A stretch of DNA of 64,000 nucleotides from the NCBI RefSeq assembly GCF_011075055.1, contig NC_058155.1, forward strand, positions 6,095,537 through 6,159,536. Direction: 5' to 3'. A program made the translations under genes and the position numbers. The notes below the pieces were generated by a model, which saw only the letters and a program-made list of their open reading frames with translations, searched no databases and was not told where the DNA came from. Positions 12,411 to 24,900 of this stretch are shown piece after piece. Origin of the DNA: Mangifera indica. Its lineage: Eukaryota; Streptophyta; Magnoliopsida; Sapindales; Anacardiaceae. Each line of letters begins with the position of its first letter. The first letter of the stretch is position 1.

Positions 12411-13034
12411 ATGCTTGCACCCAAAGTTTCAATGACTTTTCATCAGAATTCTCCTCCATTGATGATCATAACACAAGTAGTTTCCATTTCTTTCCTCTTA
12501 CTTCTTCACTCTCCCTCTCCAGCTCTCGCCCTCCCGACATCAAGCACCCACAATCCATCTAGTTTAGTCGATAGCGTTTGCAAAGAAGCGAACGAAGAGG
12601 GCCATTTAAATTACAACGATTGTGTTGCCGCTCTTATGTTAGATCCTAAAGCCTTGTCTGCAAGGAACAAGAAATTGTTGGCGAAGATCGAGCTAAACTT
12701 GGCTCTATCTAATTCCACAAGCAGCCTAACATACATCGATGCAATGGCAAAGAAGGAAAAATCTTCACCAGCACTGAAATCGGCACTCGAGTACTGCGTT
12801 TCACAGTATAAAGATACTGTGCAGTGTTTTAAAATGGCTTTGATGGATTTGGATGTTGATCCTGAGGCTGCAAATTATGATGCGTTTGTTGCTAATGATG
12901 GTCAATATTACTGTGGAGAACAGCTGAATTCTAAAGGGTTTCAATCCCAAGTTGTGGATTCAATTAATACTAGAAATTATTATGTGATGCTGTATAGTCG
13001 CATTGGACAAATTATTACCAATAAGATGACCTGA
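12411..13034 (+). CDS. Plant invertase/pectin methylesterase inhibitor-domain protein (PMEI superfamily)
   Basis: This is an intronless frame of 207 aa. The N-terminus (about 1-41) is a secretion signal: a hydrophobic core at residues 18-33 ends in a PALA-type cleavage region. The mature part has the family's four-helix layout with conserved cysteines C57, C71, C129 and C168; family members form disulfides 1-2 and 3-4. C139 is extra. The motif VCKE...NYNDCVAAL followed by DPKALS is typical of the putative invertase inhibitor/Pla a 1-like branch. Family proteins act in the apoplast or vacuole, where they bind and inhibit acid invertases or pectin methylesterases; which target applies here cannot be read from the sequence. 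The start at 12411 was chosen because the same N-terminal pattern recurs in the other copies. M8 is an alternative start. It is one of only two undamaged PMEI genes among seven copies. Confidence 0.9.
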   Translation: MLAPKVSMTFHQNSPPLMIITQVVSISFLLLLHSPSPALALPTSSTHNPSSLVDSVCKEANEEGHLNYNDCVAALMLDPKALSARNKKLLAKIELNLALSNSTSSLTYIDAMAKKEKSSPALKSALEYCVSQYKDTVQCFKMALMDLDVDPEAANYDAFVANDGQYYCGEQLNSKGFQSQVVDSINTRNYYVMLYSRIGQIITNKMT

Positions 13035-14330
13035 ATTCATTGATTTGTTTAATCTGTATTTGATGAATAATGAAATAATTTTCCTGGAAATTTTGGTCTA
13101 GTAATATAATGCCAAGAATCCTTTCCTTTTTAATGCCAATAACAATTATTTGCATATATGAGGTTGTTATAACCATTAGTCATTAAATTCAGGGTAATAT
13201 TTTAAACGAGGAATCTTATATCAATAAGCGATAAGAAAATTTTCTTTTGTCTTTAAAATATTTTAACGATGAGAAATAGATATTTAATGATCAATTTTTT
13301 TTTGTTAAAGTTATAAATTTATTTATTTTTTATAAAAGCATAAATAATTGATCATTAAAATCATAAAAATAGCACTTATAATAACCGGATATTTATTCAC
13401 TCTTTATTTTCTTTTTGCTAATATTAGTTTTTTTGATAGTGCTCGTAGTTTAATTTTAAAAATTGATAATTTTTTCTAACTTTGTTTTGAAAGTATAACT
13501 TTTTTTCCTATTAGGGTTTTTTCTTTTGCTCATTCAACCACCCCTTATCTTTTAAAAAATTACAGTCACATCCCTATAGCTACATTACCTCTTTCTGGTG
13601 ACTATCTTTCCTGCACTATAAAAACAACTTGCAATAACAAGAGGGAAATAACAAGTGAATAAATATTTAGCTGTTATATGTACTTTTTTTTCAATTTTGA
13701 CAATAAATTATTTATACTCTTATTAAAGCTAAATAAATTTATAATTTTAATAAGAGAAAAATGACTATTAAAAGTTTATTTCTTGTCGTTAACAATTGTT
13801 GTTAAATGATTATTCGTTTTAATGATAGTATAAATAATTAGTCCCTAAAATCATGAAAATAGAACTTATAATGATTAGATATGTATCTACCCGTTATTTT
13901 TCACTCACTAATGTAATTTTTTTTTTTTGTAGTGACTGGTTCATCAAGGAATTAAAAAGTATAAATAGGTGGGACATTTTCAGCAAATTTTTAGAGGTGT
14001 TGTTCTTGTTTAGGCAAACTTCAAAATGAATATAAAATTTTAAAATAAATATAATATTTAAAATTTTTATTAAATTTTAAAAAATTAGACCCAACCCGTC
14101 TCAAAAGGCTTGGCCCCCAAGGCTGGAGAGAGTCTAGTTTGTGCTGTGAGCTTGATCCTCCAAGTGGGTTGACCCAACCCGCCTAGGCATAGCCCAGTCC
14201 CTAGGCACAATGGGCCACCTGAGCCAGCATGACCCACTGTCATGGCCAATTGTAATTAACCCCATTGCCAATTTGAAACTCTTATGGTATATTGTAAGCA
14301 TTATGTGACGTGCTATAATTCATCAATAAT
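13035..14330. other. Gene-free AT-rich stretch with a GC-richer repeat block
   Basis: I see no gene. Two blocks near 13270-13440 and 13700-13920 resemble each other (taaataattgatcattaaaatcat against ataaataattagtccctaaaatcatg), which suggests an old duplication. A sharply GC-richer island at about 14088-14255 contains several short 'gacccaaccc' and 'ggcccc' runs. Similar 'gggttgaccca' strings occur near 35280 and 58575, so it is probably repeat DNA. Confidence 0.5.
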
Positions 14331-14466
14331 GTTATATGTATATACTTTTGATACATAAATAATATATCATTATGTAATTAAGTATTACTTTATATTTAAT
14401 TTAAAATTATTCAATTATATAATGATTCATCACCTACATACAAAAAATACATACCTATAATTTTAT
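14331..14466. mobile_element. AT-rich fold-back MITE, copy 2
   Basis: It carries the family core (tttaatttaaaattattcaattatat) between inverted arms that start gttatatgtatatac and end atacatacctataatt. It lies about 360 bases before the PMEI relic at 14828, in the region equivalent to the upstream region of the intact PMEI gene. Confidence 0.55.
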
Positions 14467-14827
14467 TGATAATTCATTTATATTTGAAAGTTGTTTGTTT
14501 GTCTTCTTTTTAAAATATTGTTATCAATCATAAATTTGTATCCATTAAAAGAGAATCTAGATTAGGAGAAGTTATTTTGGTAATTAAATATTAGCAAATT
14601 ATGGCAATTTTTTAAAATATATTTTCCTTTATTATTATTTTATATTGACATCACAAAGTAAGTTATCAAAACCTTCTAAATACAACCCAAATATCTATGT
14701 ATTTCTATATGTATTCTTGGATTCTGCATTAAAGAGTCAAGACATCTAATTTTTATTTTTACGTAACGACATTATGTAGCCCTACATCCATTAGCCCTTT
14801 AACTCAAGCAACAACTAGCAATTGACC

Positions 14828-15246
14828 ATGAATGCACCCAGAAATTCAATGACTTTTCATCAGAATTATCCTCTATTGATGATCATATCACAAATATTTT
14901 CCATTTCTTTCATCAGAATTATCCTCTATTGATGAACTCAAGCTACATCGATGTGATGGCAAAGAAGGAAAGATCTTCACCAAGACTGAAATTGGCACTT
15001 TAGTACTGCGTTTCAGAGTATGAATATACTGTGAATGCATTCAAAGCTTCTTTGGGCGACTTGGAAGTAGATCCTTTGTACGCAAATTATGATGCTCTAG
15101 TTGCTTATGATGGTGCATATAACTGTGCAGACAAGCTGAAATCTGAAGGGTTTCAATCTCAAGATGTGGATTCAATTAGGACTAGAAATAATTATGTGAA
15201 GATTTATAGCGACATTGGAGGTACTATTACCAATAAGATGATCTGA
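14828..15246 (+). pseudogene. PMEI-family pseudogene
   Basis: The start region matches the functional copies (ATG AAT GCA CCC..., then the TFHQN-type stretch). A 53-bp repeat of tttcatcagaattatcctc (14855 and 14908) then interrupts the signal peptide, and the frame jumps straight to the YIDVMAKKE segment. The domain's first helices and first two cysteines are therefore lost. An in-frame TAG near 15001 replaces the glutamate codon before the YC motif. The last 71 codons (15031-15246) remain open and well conserved, ending in TNKMI. Confidence 0.85.
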
Positions 15247-17076
15247 ATTCATTGATTTGTTTAATCCGTATTTGATGAATAATGAACTTATTTTCTTGGA
15301 AAGTTTGGTTTGATTATGTAATGCCAAAAATCCTTTGCGGTTTGATTCTAAAAAGTACTGTTTTTGTACTGGAGGTTGCTACAATGATTATTCAATCATG
15401 GACTAAACACTTCATGGTTGAATGGTTGCATTATCAACGTCCCTTCTACAGGGAACAAATTTCCAAATTGTTTATTTGAATACAGAATGTGGATAATTTA
15501 ATTTTATTAATTTGGTATATAAATGAATAATTCCATAATATATATATATATAAAGCCCTTCGTTACTCATGTTCGTCAACACATCATTTCATAGCCTTCA
15601 CTTGATCTTATCTCCTAAAAAAAAGACAAAATAAAAAAATTTGAGTGATAAACACTCAATAAATAAGAACATAATATATACTACTCTAAATTTCTATTTT
15701 GCCAGTTAGACTTGATTCACACTAAACTGATCATTGAGAGTAAATTGTTTGCTATTTCTCACTTGCTAATACAAGTTTTTTTTAACATGGAAAAAAATAA
15801 GTATTTGTACTACAAACACATTATTTTAAACCTTAGAAGAACAAATTCCAAATGTTTATGAAAATTTGAAAGCATTCTAGAATTGTAATATTGAAGAAAT
15901 TCTTGAATTCTTTGAATAGGTTCCTTAGTTCTTTGCCATTTTGCCCAAGAAACGTTTGTGAATTGTGATTAGACCCACTGTTGGCATCTAGTGAGTATTT
16001 TGTGGCATGTATTTTAATTCATACATATTTCAGAGTTGTTTGTTTGTCTTTTTTGCAATATATAAGAGATTTTTTTGATTTAAGCTGAGTTTATTGATAG
16101 TGGGTGGTGGAATTAGTTGTTAAAGTGTTTTTATCTAATGCGAAAATTTTGCAAATCTCCTTGTTACAACGTATCATAAACAAAGAAAGAATTGAAACAA
16201 TTTTAATTTCGAAAATAACATTTTGTAATAATATTTCAATACAAAAGGAGATATGTAAGTACATGACTTTGACCAAAAAATGCTTAGTCCTGTTTATCCA
16301 AAAAATATTCAAAAGATCACATAAAAAATGTGTTATTATACGTATATTATGTAACAAAATATAACAATGTTTATACATGATACTAATATTTTAAAACTCA
16401 AATTAAACTGATCAGTTTGACTAAATCAGTGACAAATCAAACTTGGGACATGGCTAAAACTTTTTGTAGCCATCAAATTAAATTAACTTGAGGTTAATCG
16501 TGTGAATCGTATCAGATTGTGATTTAGTCGTTAAATCAAATTATCTAAGCATCATGTTGACATTAATATAGCTAAAACATATTTTAAAATATTAATTATA
16601 TTATGTTGACATCATTGATGTATCTGGTTGGCCGATTCAATCAACTTACAGACCAATCCTTTACTTGGGTCAAAACTCAATTTAAGTCTAAAAACATTGT
16701 ATGATACATCATTGGAGACATAAAATTTGAGATAAATAGTAATTTACTTTACATCTCAAGGTCATATTATTTATGGTTAGAAAAGACAACAAAGACTACA
16801 CAAAATTTAGGTTTTGGATTCAATAATGGCCTTGACTAAAGGGGAAGCCCAATGCCTAATTAAGCATACAATTATTTTCCATTAAAATTTACCATAAAAG
16901 TTTAGTACGTGGTCAAATAAACATCAATAAATTAGTATAGATGGACATAACATTGTTATAAGGTTTTGTTTTGTAGACTTTACATTCACTATTTCATTTT
17001 CTCTTAACCTCAGTAAGATCAAAATTCATCTCTAAATTCTTGCAGATTTTGCCCTTTGTAATAATCAGTAACAAGC

Positions 17077-17496
17077 ATGAATTCATTCAACAAGCTTATC
17101 TTGTTCATGATTCTGCTACTTCCATACATGATTATGTGTGATGCTGTTTTTTTCCATTGACCTAGCAGAACTGTAAGTGTCCTTATTGGTTTGGAAACTA
17201 CTGGTGAGAGCATTATCGCAGATTGCAAACTCGTTTCTGGGGTGCGCCATCCATCGCTCATTCATAACATTATTGCTAAAGGTGAGACAATGAATTATCA
17301 TTTTCGAGATGGGTTTTATCCACCAACTAAGTTGTATTGCAGTTTTCTATTTTCTAGTTAGAACCATAACGTCAAGATCTTCGACTTGAACATAGATGAC
17401 TGCAGACAATGCAAATGGAATATTACTTCACAATATAATCTTGCTTGTATGATTCCAGTGGTTGGTAATTGTACTTGTCTTCCATGGTCCCAATAA
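17077..17496 (+). pseudogene. S1-type self-incompatibility protein homologue (SPH) pseudogene
   Basis: It has the same 420-bp length and layout as the intact minus-strand gene at 42170-42589, including signal peptide, cysteines and terminal TAA (17494-17496). Two nonsense changes break it: TGA at 17158-17160 (codon 28, where the intact copy has CGA) and TAG at 17359-17361 (codon 95, where the intact copy has CAG). Both are single C-to-T changes, and the first is at a CpG, as expected from deamination of methylated DNA in a silenced copy. There are no frameshifts, so loss of function may be fairly recent. Confidence 0.9.
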
Positions 17497-18434
17497 TGTC
17501 ATGTAGTTTCTTTCTATTTACTAAATCCCCTTGTTCCGACAAGGTCGTATTAAATAAAATGCATATGTATCGTATTAAGCTTTGTATTTGTGCATTGTTT
17601 ATCGTTTACCTTTTTATTTTTATTTTTAAAGAAAGTTTGATAAACTAAATAAAATGGTAATATTGCCCTTGTTTGACATAGTCTTGGTTTTAAGTTAACG
17701 GAGATAAATCATGCACGTTCTTTCTCTTAATTTATCGTATTATTATTTGCCTTATTAATCTCGTACATAATCTCTTATCCATTTTCTATAATCATTATGT
17801 TGATGCAACACATAATGTAAGATATATGTGTCTTAAAGTTTTTTACTGTACGTCAATTCTGTAATTTTCCCTAAAATAGGCATTTGAGTCTTTTCCTGAT
17901 CAAGATATGTTTAACTTTTAAGCACATAAACTCAAGGTTATTTAGTCGACTGAATTCTATTTGACTATTCATCTGTTTTAACCTTAAGATAGAGAAAAGT
18001 TGTTATACACTTGAGTATTTTTCTATCTTAATACTTCTTTGTTGATTTTGTTGTATAGATCCAAGTGTCATTTGAACATACATTCATTGGGTTTCCAACA
18101 TCTATGATGCATAAAATAAGTTTTAAATACAACATACCAAAACAACACATTTATCACAGAAACCATGTACATAACCAATCAAATTTGATCAAACTTCCCA
18201 CGTCTATCTTATAACTCACTACAGACTTTAACCTTTTGACTTATATAATTGTTCATGATCAATTTAAATAGATAAAATCACCAAAAATACCACAACATTC
18301 AACATAATGGATTAACATAATACTTAATTCTTTATACCCATATGTGCATAAACATTCACATAAATCCATATACCCTTTTGTGTTTTTTGTAATTTTCTTT
18401 TTTTGGAAATTAACCATCTACTCTTTCTCAGTTT

Positions 18435-18512
18435 ACCAAATCATGAAATATCATCCAAGGATCATATCAGCACACCAAACCATGAAATATCATCCAAGGA
18501 TCATATCAGCAC
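18435..18512. repeat. 39-bp perfect-looking tandem duplication
   Basis: The stretch accaaatcatgaaatatcat... (18435-18473) is immediately repeated (18474-18512) with a single visible change (aaatca/aaacca). Its function is unknown; it is probably replication slippage. Confidence 0.85.
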
Positions 18513-20130
18513 TACATTTTACAAAAATAGAAATAAAGTAATACTACTTACTTGGACTTTAATAACTAGACGATTCATTACCGATAAGCCTTCTCTTCCT
18601 TAGTTAGCTAATAGCCAAAAATCCTTTTCTGCTTGTCGAAAGAAGCACGTCAAATCTCTCTCTTCTTACTTAGCAAGAAAACTAGGTAAGAGGAACTTGA
18701 AGATTTATGGGATAACAATCTTAAAATTTTTATAAACTCTCATGAGATAACTGATTGCATAGGTGTGCATATTAAGCATGCATGGTCACGCGATAAATCA
18801 AATGAATGGACATGCATTATTCATGCGCAAACGTTCACCTACTTAACATTTCAAAATAAACATATATTCATACTCTTAAGTTATGTTTCAAATACATGTA
18901 TCCAAAAATACATATAAAAAGACCATCTTGCCCTTGAGATATACCTAAGAGTGTTAATTGTAGCTTTCCCATGATCAATTCCATGATTACTTTGATATAT
19001 GCCCAACATTCCTACTTCAAAAGTTATATTTGATCTTGTACAAGTCTATAGATACATTTAACCTCCAAAGGCATTAGGAATTGATTCCTTTTTTTTTTTA
19101 TTTGATTCTAGTTCATTTTTTGGACATTGCCTGAGATTGAATTTATCACCTTTCTTTATGGAAACAACCACGGTTGAACGTTTACTCATTGAAAATTTCG
19201 TGAATTGTACTTATATATACTTTCTAAAGTAGACTTATAATTTCTAATGATATTTTTCTATATATTTCTATTTCGATAACATAAAAAGTTTGTCTCATAT
19301 CTTTCATCTCAAAATTCTTTGAGAGAAAATCTTTTGTCTCATGTAGTATGCAAATCCATTTGTTTCAACAAGTCTTCAACCAAGAAAGACTTGAAACAAA
19401 TTTTAATTTGAAAATAATATTTTATAATATATTTCATTGCATAAGAAAATATATAAATATAAGATTTTGAGCAAAATCTTATTTTATTATATTATAAATA
19501 ACATGTCACCATATGTATATCATCTTTTAAACAAAATATAATAGCTCTCATAAGTGATACATCATTTGGGCATGAAAATTTGAGATGGATAGTATTACTC
19601 TTGTTTTTAATTATTTATATATAAAGGCCACAAATAGTTACACTTCATTTGATATATGAATTTTTCATATGCTTTTTAGGATGAGTAGTATTATTCAAAA
19701 TATATTATAGATATTTAAAAAGATAACAAAGAATTCTAAACATTTGAAAATTTTGCCCAAATGTTAAAATTTATTAATGGTAAATTATTATGGCAAATGA
19801 CTATGTCCCTCTCAAGGTTTAATGAAATAACAATTCCCACCATTTAAGTTTGAAAAAGCTATTTTCCACCCATTTGTCAAAATCATCCATTAATTTTAAT
19901 TGTCAAAAAGGTATTGTATCATATTGTCCAAATATTATAATAGTATTAATATTAAAGTTGACAATTTTAATACAATTCATTAATCTAACTTGACATGATA
20001 TGAAAAACATCATATTAGGGTTGAGTTTTTTTTTACACGAATGTGAATTCGGGTCAACTTGACAAAACTCAAAACAAAATAAAGTCATCTTAGGGTTTAC
20101 ACGAAAATAATCTGAATTAACTTGAACTAA

Positions 20131-21917
20131 CCTGAATGCATAGGAAATGTTTACTGTAGTCCAAATCATCTCTAACATACATATATAAAAACTTTCGCAT
20201 AATCCTTCAAAACACATGATTAACAAACTGAATCCTATCACCATCATATTTGCAATACATAACATTCATTAAGCAACAATAACAAACATCAATTTAATAA
20301 TCCTTGATTCCCATCAAATCCTCTATCAACTAATGGCAACGAGTAAATTCTTTAGTCCACAACAATCACATATCCATATAAGGGGTTGAGAGAATCCTAC
20401 TTACCTGATAATTCTACTACAAAAAAATAAATTTTCATGGGTTGATAATTTTGGCAAACTAGCCCACAAAAAAGTCCATAAAGGCATGACCCACCATGTT
20501 GGCCATGCCTTGAGCTTTCAAATTTCATGGGTTGAAACAACTCTCTAAGGTTTGCATTTCTTTGAACCTTGGCCTGACATGGCCCATGACACAATAAGTT
20601 GTGCCAATTTTGACATAGCCTCTTGATAGGTCTAATAATGCTCCCTGACATTGCAACCACCATACACTAGTACTTGTTACCACCATAACTTATGATGTAT
20701 CACTAGCGTATTCAACTTTGATAGTACATCCATTACCCACATACTTGGTAGCCGCATATGGAAACTTGTGTGTAACACATTATACCACATTTATATCAAC
20801 AATTGACTGTCACTGATATAAATATGGAAACAACTCTCTAAGGCATGTTGATAGAATCAAAATTTTTATAAACTTATGTATAACACATCATACCACTTTT
20901 AACCACCCCTAAACCTTCAATAATATATATATTAATAATAAACCAACACAACAACACAAAATCATCATAACTTTAGAGATAACACAATTGAAGTTCATAT
21001 TCATATTCATATTTATATCAATGACAGTCATAAGATTAGATTTGTTAATTATTTTCATATAATTCCCTTCAAATATAAATATTTAATTAATAACCCCTAT
21101 AAAATACTAGCAATCATGCTTCCTTTCACCCACCTTAGTAGGTATAATATCTCATTAAATTATAATGGAGATCATTAGGGTGACATTAAATGTTTTTTTT
21201 TTTTTTCTCAATAAAATAATTTGCACTAAGAATGGATATTAATTTATATGATAACTATGATTTTATTAGAAATAAATTTATGCTTAATCACTTAACATAT
21301 CATTGGTAAACATATATTAATATTTAGTTTGAATGTACATTCTTGGGCTGCGAATAAATTTTCTTTGCTACTAAGAAAATTAGTGAGGACTGGGATCAAC
21401 ACAGACAAAATTACCCACGCGTTAAGTCTTTTCTCCTTTTTCTTTTTTAATAAATCAACACTTTTTCTCTTTATAAAAAGTCCCGTTTTTTATTTGACTT
21501 TTAAAAGAATGTGATCACATTTTAAACTCTTTTTCAAACCACAGAAGAAACTTAGATGTTGTCCGTACGGTGATTACAACTTGGTTGAGAAGGGGAGCGA
21601 CGTCATGAAGAGGAGACTGAAGACTTTTCTTTTCTTCCTTGAGACACCAAACGGCCGAATGGGAATGGAATAAATGAGCGAATGACTTTTGGGCTCTTTA
21701 ATATGCTTTTAAAAAGCATTTCAAGGTGTGATCTGATATGCCAAACAAAAGACAATGTTAAATGTGTTAGCAGCTTTTCAAGTGGAAGTACTATAGATTC
21801 CTTGTTTCTTCATTGCATTTGCATGGTGTTTTCTTCCTACTGAAGTAAGCTAGTTGCCTCTCATTAGTAAAGCTACTTCATTTGACTGTGTAATTCTCAG
21901 AAGAAGGATCAGTGGAT
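20131..21917 (+). other. Gene-free stretch and 5' flank of the intact TRANK1-like gene
   Basis: Positions 20400-20660 hold a GC-richer block with 'catgggttg' and 'ggcccatgac' strings that looks like degraded repeat. The rest is AT-rich. The last few hundred bases before 21918 must contain the promoter and 5' UTR of the helicase gene. I do not see a convincing TATA box at a defined distance. Confidence 0.4.
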
Positions 21918-24900
21918 ATGATGATGGAAGGTGAAGGTAGTAGTAGCAGCAAGAAGAGAGGAGTTCAAAATCATAACGATGGCTTCATTAATATTCTCTT
22001 TTCTTGGTCTTTTGATGACATTTGTAATGAAAATCTTTTCAGTCATAAGGTTTGCTTTCTTTACCCTTCTTCATTTTCAGAAACTAATAAATTTTAATAA
22101 AGAAATATTTGTAGTTTGTTTCTTTTTTTTTTTTTTTTTTGGGCGACGGTTGATCTCATTCAGCAACAAGCTTTAGATGAGACTTCTCTTTACTTTCTAG
22201 TGCTTTCATCTTATGTTCAAGTTCATGCTGGCTGAAAATAGTTTAATTGATATTTTATTTCTGAATTGAGTAATTGTTTTATTCCTTTCAGGTGGAAAAA
22301 ATTCCTGAATCATTTGAGTCTGTCACTCAGTATTTCGAATCATTTGTTTATCCTTTGTTGGAAGAAACACGAGCACAACTGTTTTCACCCATGGAGACCA
22401 TTTCAAGCGCACCTTATGCTAAGGTGGATGATTTCAGGCCCCATGGACCTGAGTTACATGATGTTAAGATTGATTGCTGGAAGAACAGGTTCAGTAACAA
22501 TGGTAAAGAGCCTTATAAAACTTTGCCGGGGGATATTTTAATTTTAGCAGATGCGAAGCCTGAAACTATTTCCGACTTGGAGAGGGTTGGTAGAATGTGG
22601 TCTTTTCTATCAGTCATGAAAATCGCAGGGGATGATGATGAAAATGATAACGATACCACTTCTACTTACTTTAAAGTGAAGGCTTCAAAAAGCATCCAGC
22701 AGTTTGATGGGGAGAAATCACTGTTTGTGATTTTCTTGGCAAATATTACTACTAACAGAAGAATATGGAAATCCTTGAACATGTCTCGAAATTTGAAGAT
22801 TATCAATGAAGTTTTACGCAGGAATTCTGTGGTAAGTTTTCTGAAGATGATTTACTTATACTGTACTTATTCTTGCTGAAATACATTGTGTAGTTTTTGA
22901 TTAAGATTTGCATGTTGAATGACAGTTGGAGGAAAGTTGCCAAGTCTGTTCTGAACTGAATAGGGGCATTTTATATGAGAGATTTGGTAGTGGTTTATCG
23001 TCAACATTGAATGATTCACAATTGAATGCAGTTCTTGCCTGTCTTGATGGAGTGCGTTGTGATCACAAGTCCTCTGTGCAACTTATATGGGGTCCCCCTG
23101 GAACAGGGAAAACTAGAGCTGTTAGTATACTTCTCTTTACGCTGTTGAAAACAAAATGCAGAACCCTTACTTGTGCCCCGACAAATGTTGCAATTACTGA
23201 AGTTGCTTCTCGTGTTCTGAAGCTGCTGAAAGAATCGATTAAAACTGACGACTATGGAAGTGAGACTCTGTTGCTTCCTCTTGGAGATATTCTCTTGTTT
23301 GGGAGTAAGGAGAGACTCAAAGTTGGTCAAGAAATAGAAGAAATATATCTGGATTATCGTGTTAAAAGGCTTTCAGAGTGTTTTGGTATGCTGACTGGCT
23401 GGAGGCATTGCTTCTCATCCATGATGGATTTACTTGAAGATTGTGTTTCTCAGTATCACATTTTCTTGGAGAATAAATTGATAAAGAAGAGAGAAAGCAT
23501 TGACAAAAATGAAGTCAAAGAGAATTACAGGAATATGGAAATGGAAGGTGACAATGAGGAGTTTAATTCGTTTCTTGAATTTGTGAGAGATAGATTTAAA
23601 CATACTGCCACTCCTCTTAGAAATTGTTTATATATCTTCTGCACTCATATACCCAAAAGTTTCATTTTGGAAAGTAATTTTCAAAATATGGTAGATCTTA
23701 TCAGTTTACTTGATTCTTTCGAAACTTTGTTGTTTCAAAAAAATGTAGTTTCTGACGAGCTCCAAGAGCTCTTTTCACATTCAGTAGCTGAAGAGTTTTT
23801 TTCATCACCTGGGCATAGAAATTACTTGTTGCAGAAAAGGAGAGGTGAATGCCATACAGTTTTAAGAAATCTTCATGATTCCTTAAGTAAACTTGAGTTT
23901 CCAAGTGGTATGAACGAAGATTCATTAAAAGATTTCTGTTTTAAAACAGCTTCTGTAATATTTTGCACTGCCTCTAGTTCATTTAAGCTGCATTATGTGG
24001 ACATGGAACCACTGAACATTCTGGTCATTGATGAAGCGGCACAACTAAGAGAAAGTGAGTCGACAATACCGCTGAAACTGTTCGGCATAAATCACACTAT
24101 TCTCATTGGGGATGAGTGCCAATTGCCAGCAACGGTTAATAGCAAGGTATGGTTTATGTTATTTCAACAGTTCTGGGGACGTTTTTGTATTTGGCCTTTG
24201 CTTTACTTTTTAAGTTCCTTTGTTCGGCTTTTTTTTTCAGGTTTCTGATGAAGCTTCTTTCGGTAGAAGCTTATTTGAGAGGCTGAGCTCATTGGGTCAC
24301 TCTAAACACCTGCTCAATACACAGTATCGGATGCACCCCTCAATTAGCTACTTCCCAAATTTATATTTTTATAAAAACCAGATTTGCGATTCTCCTAATG
24401 TTAAAAGAAAAAGCTACAAAAAAGTCTTTTTGCCAAGATCTCCAATATTCCGTCCATATTCTTTCATCAATATTCTCGAAGGGAGAGAAGAGTTTATTGG
24501 CCATAGCTGCAGAAATATGGTTGAGGTAGCTGTTGTGATGAAAATATTGCAGAACCTGTACAAAGGTATGTGTTGTTGGAGTCTTATGTTTATATTACCA
24601 TTTAAGAAATAAATTAGTTTTTATTTTGTCATCTCTTAGCTTACTCTATAGCATATCGTTCATTTAAATTCTGATATTCCATTTTGAGAAACAAAACATT
24701 AGCTCCATATTGTCGGCATTTTGACTGATGACTGCAAGTGCCAGTGGCTTAACCTACCTTTCTATAGCAGGCACTTAATGTAACAAATTAGTAACTGGTA
24801 GAGCCATCTAATTTATAAATATCATCCTCTATAATTTTGCACTTAAGAAACTAGCCTTTTTGAGAATAATTTATACATTTACATGGCCTTTTATTTCAAT

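Larger units (their letters stand above)
15550..20130. repeat. Left arm of a large interrupted inverted duplication
   Basis: Segments here occur again in reverse complement further right. By eye: 15555-15740 pairs with about 47235-47425; 15835-16140 with 43780-44060; 16380-16700 with 43240-43570; the S1-homologue 17077-17496 with 42170-42589; 17500-18235 with about 41430-42165; and 19790-20120 with 40240-40560. Identity is moderate (many substitutions and small indels), so the event is not recent. The 18240-19790 portion has no partner that I could find. Apart from the S1-homologue relic I see no gene in 15247-20300. Confidence 0.75.

Noticed and set aside
19790..20130. Assigning this block to the GGCCAAA Mutator-like family because of ggcaaatgactatgtccc
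   Set aside because: Only a dozen bases resemble the terminus. No opposite end or target duplication was found, and the block is better explained as part of the inverted duplication with 40240-40560.
23016..23330. 104-codon frame on - inside the intact helicase gene
   Set aside because: It is an antisense shadow of an exon carrying the P-loop; it has no independent support.
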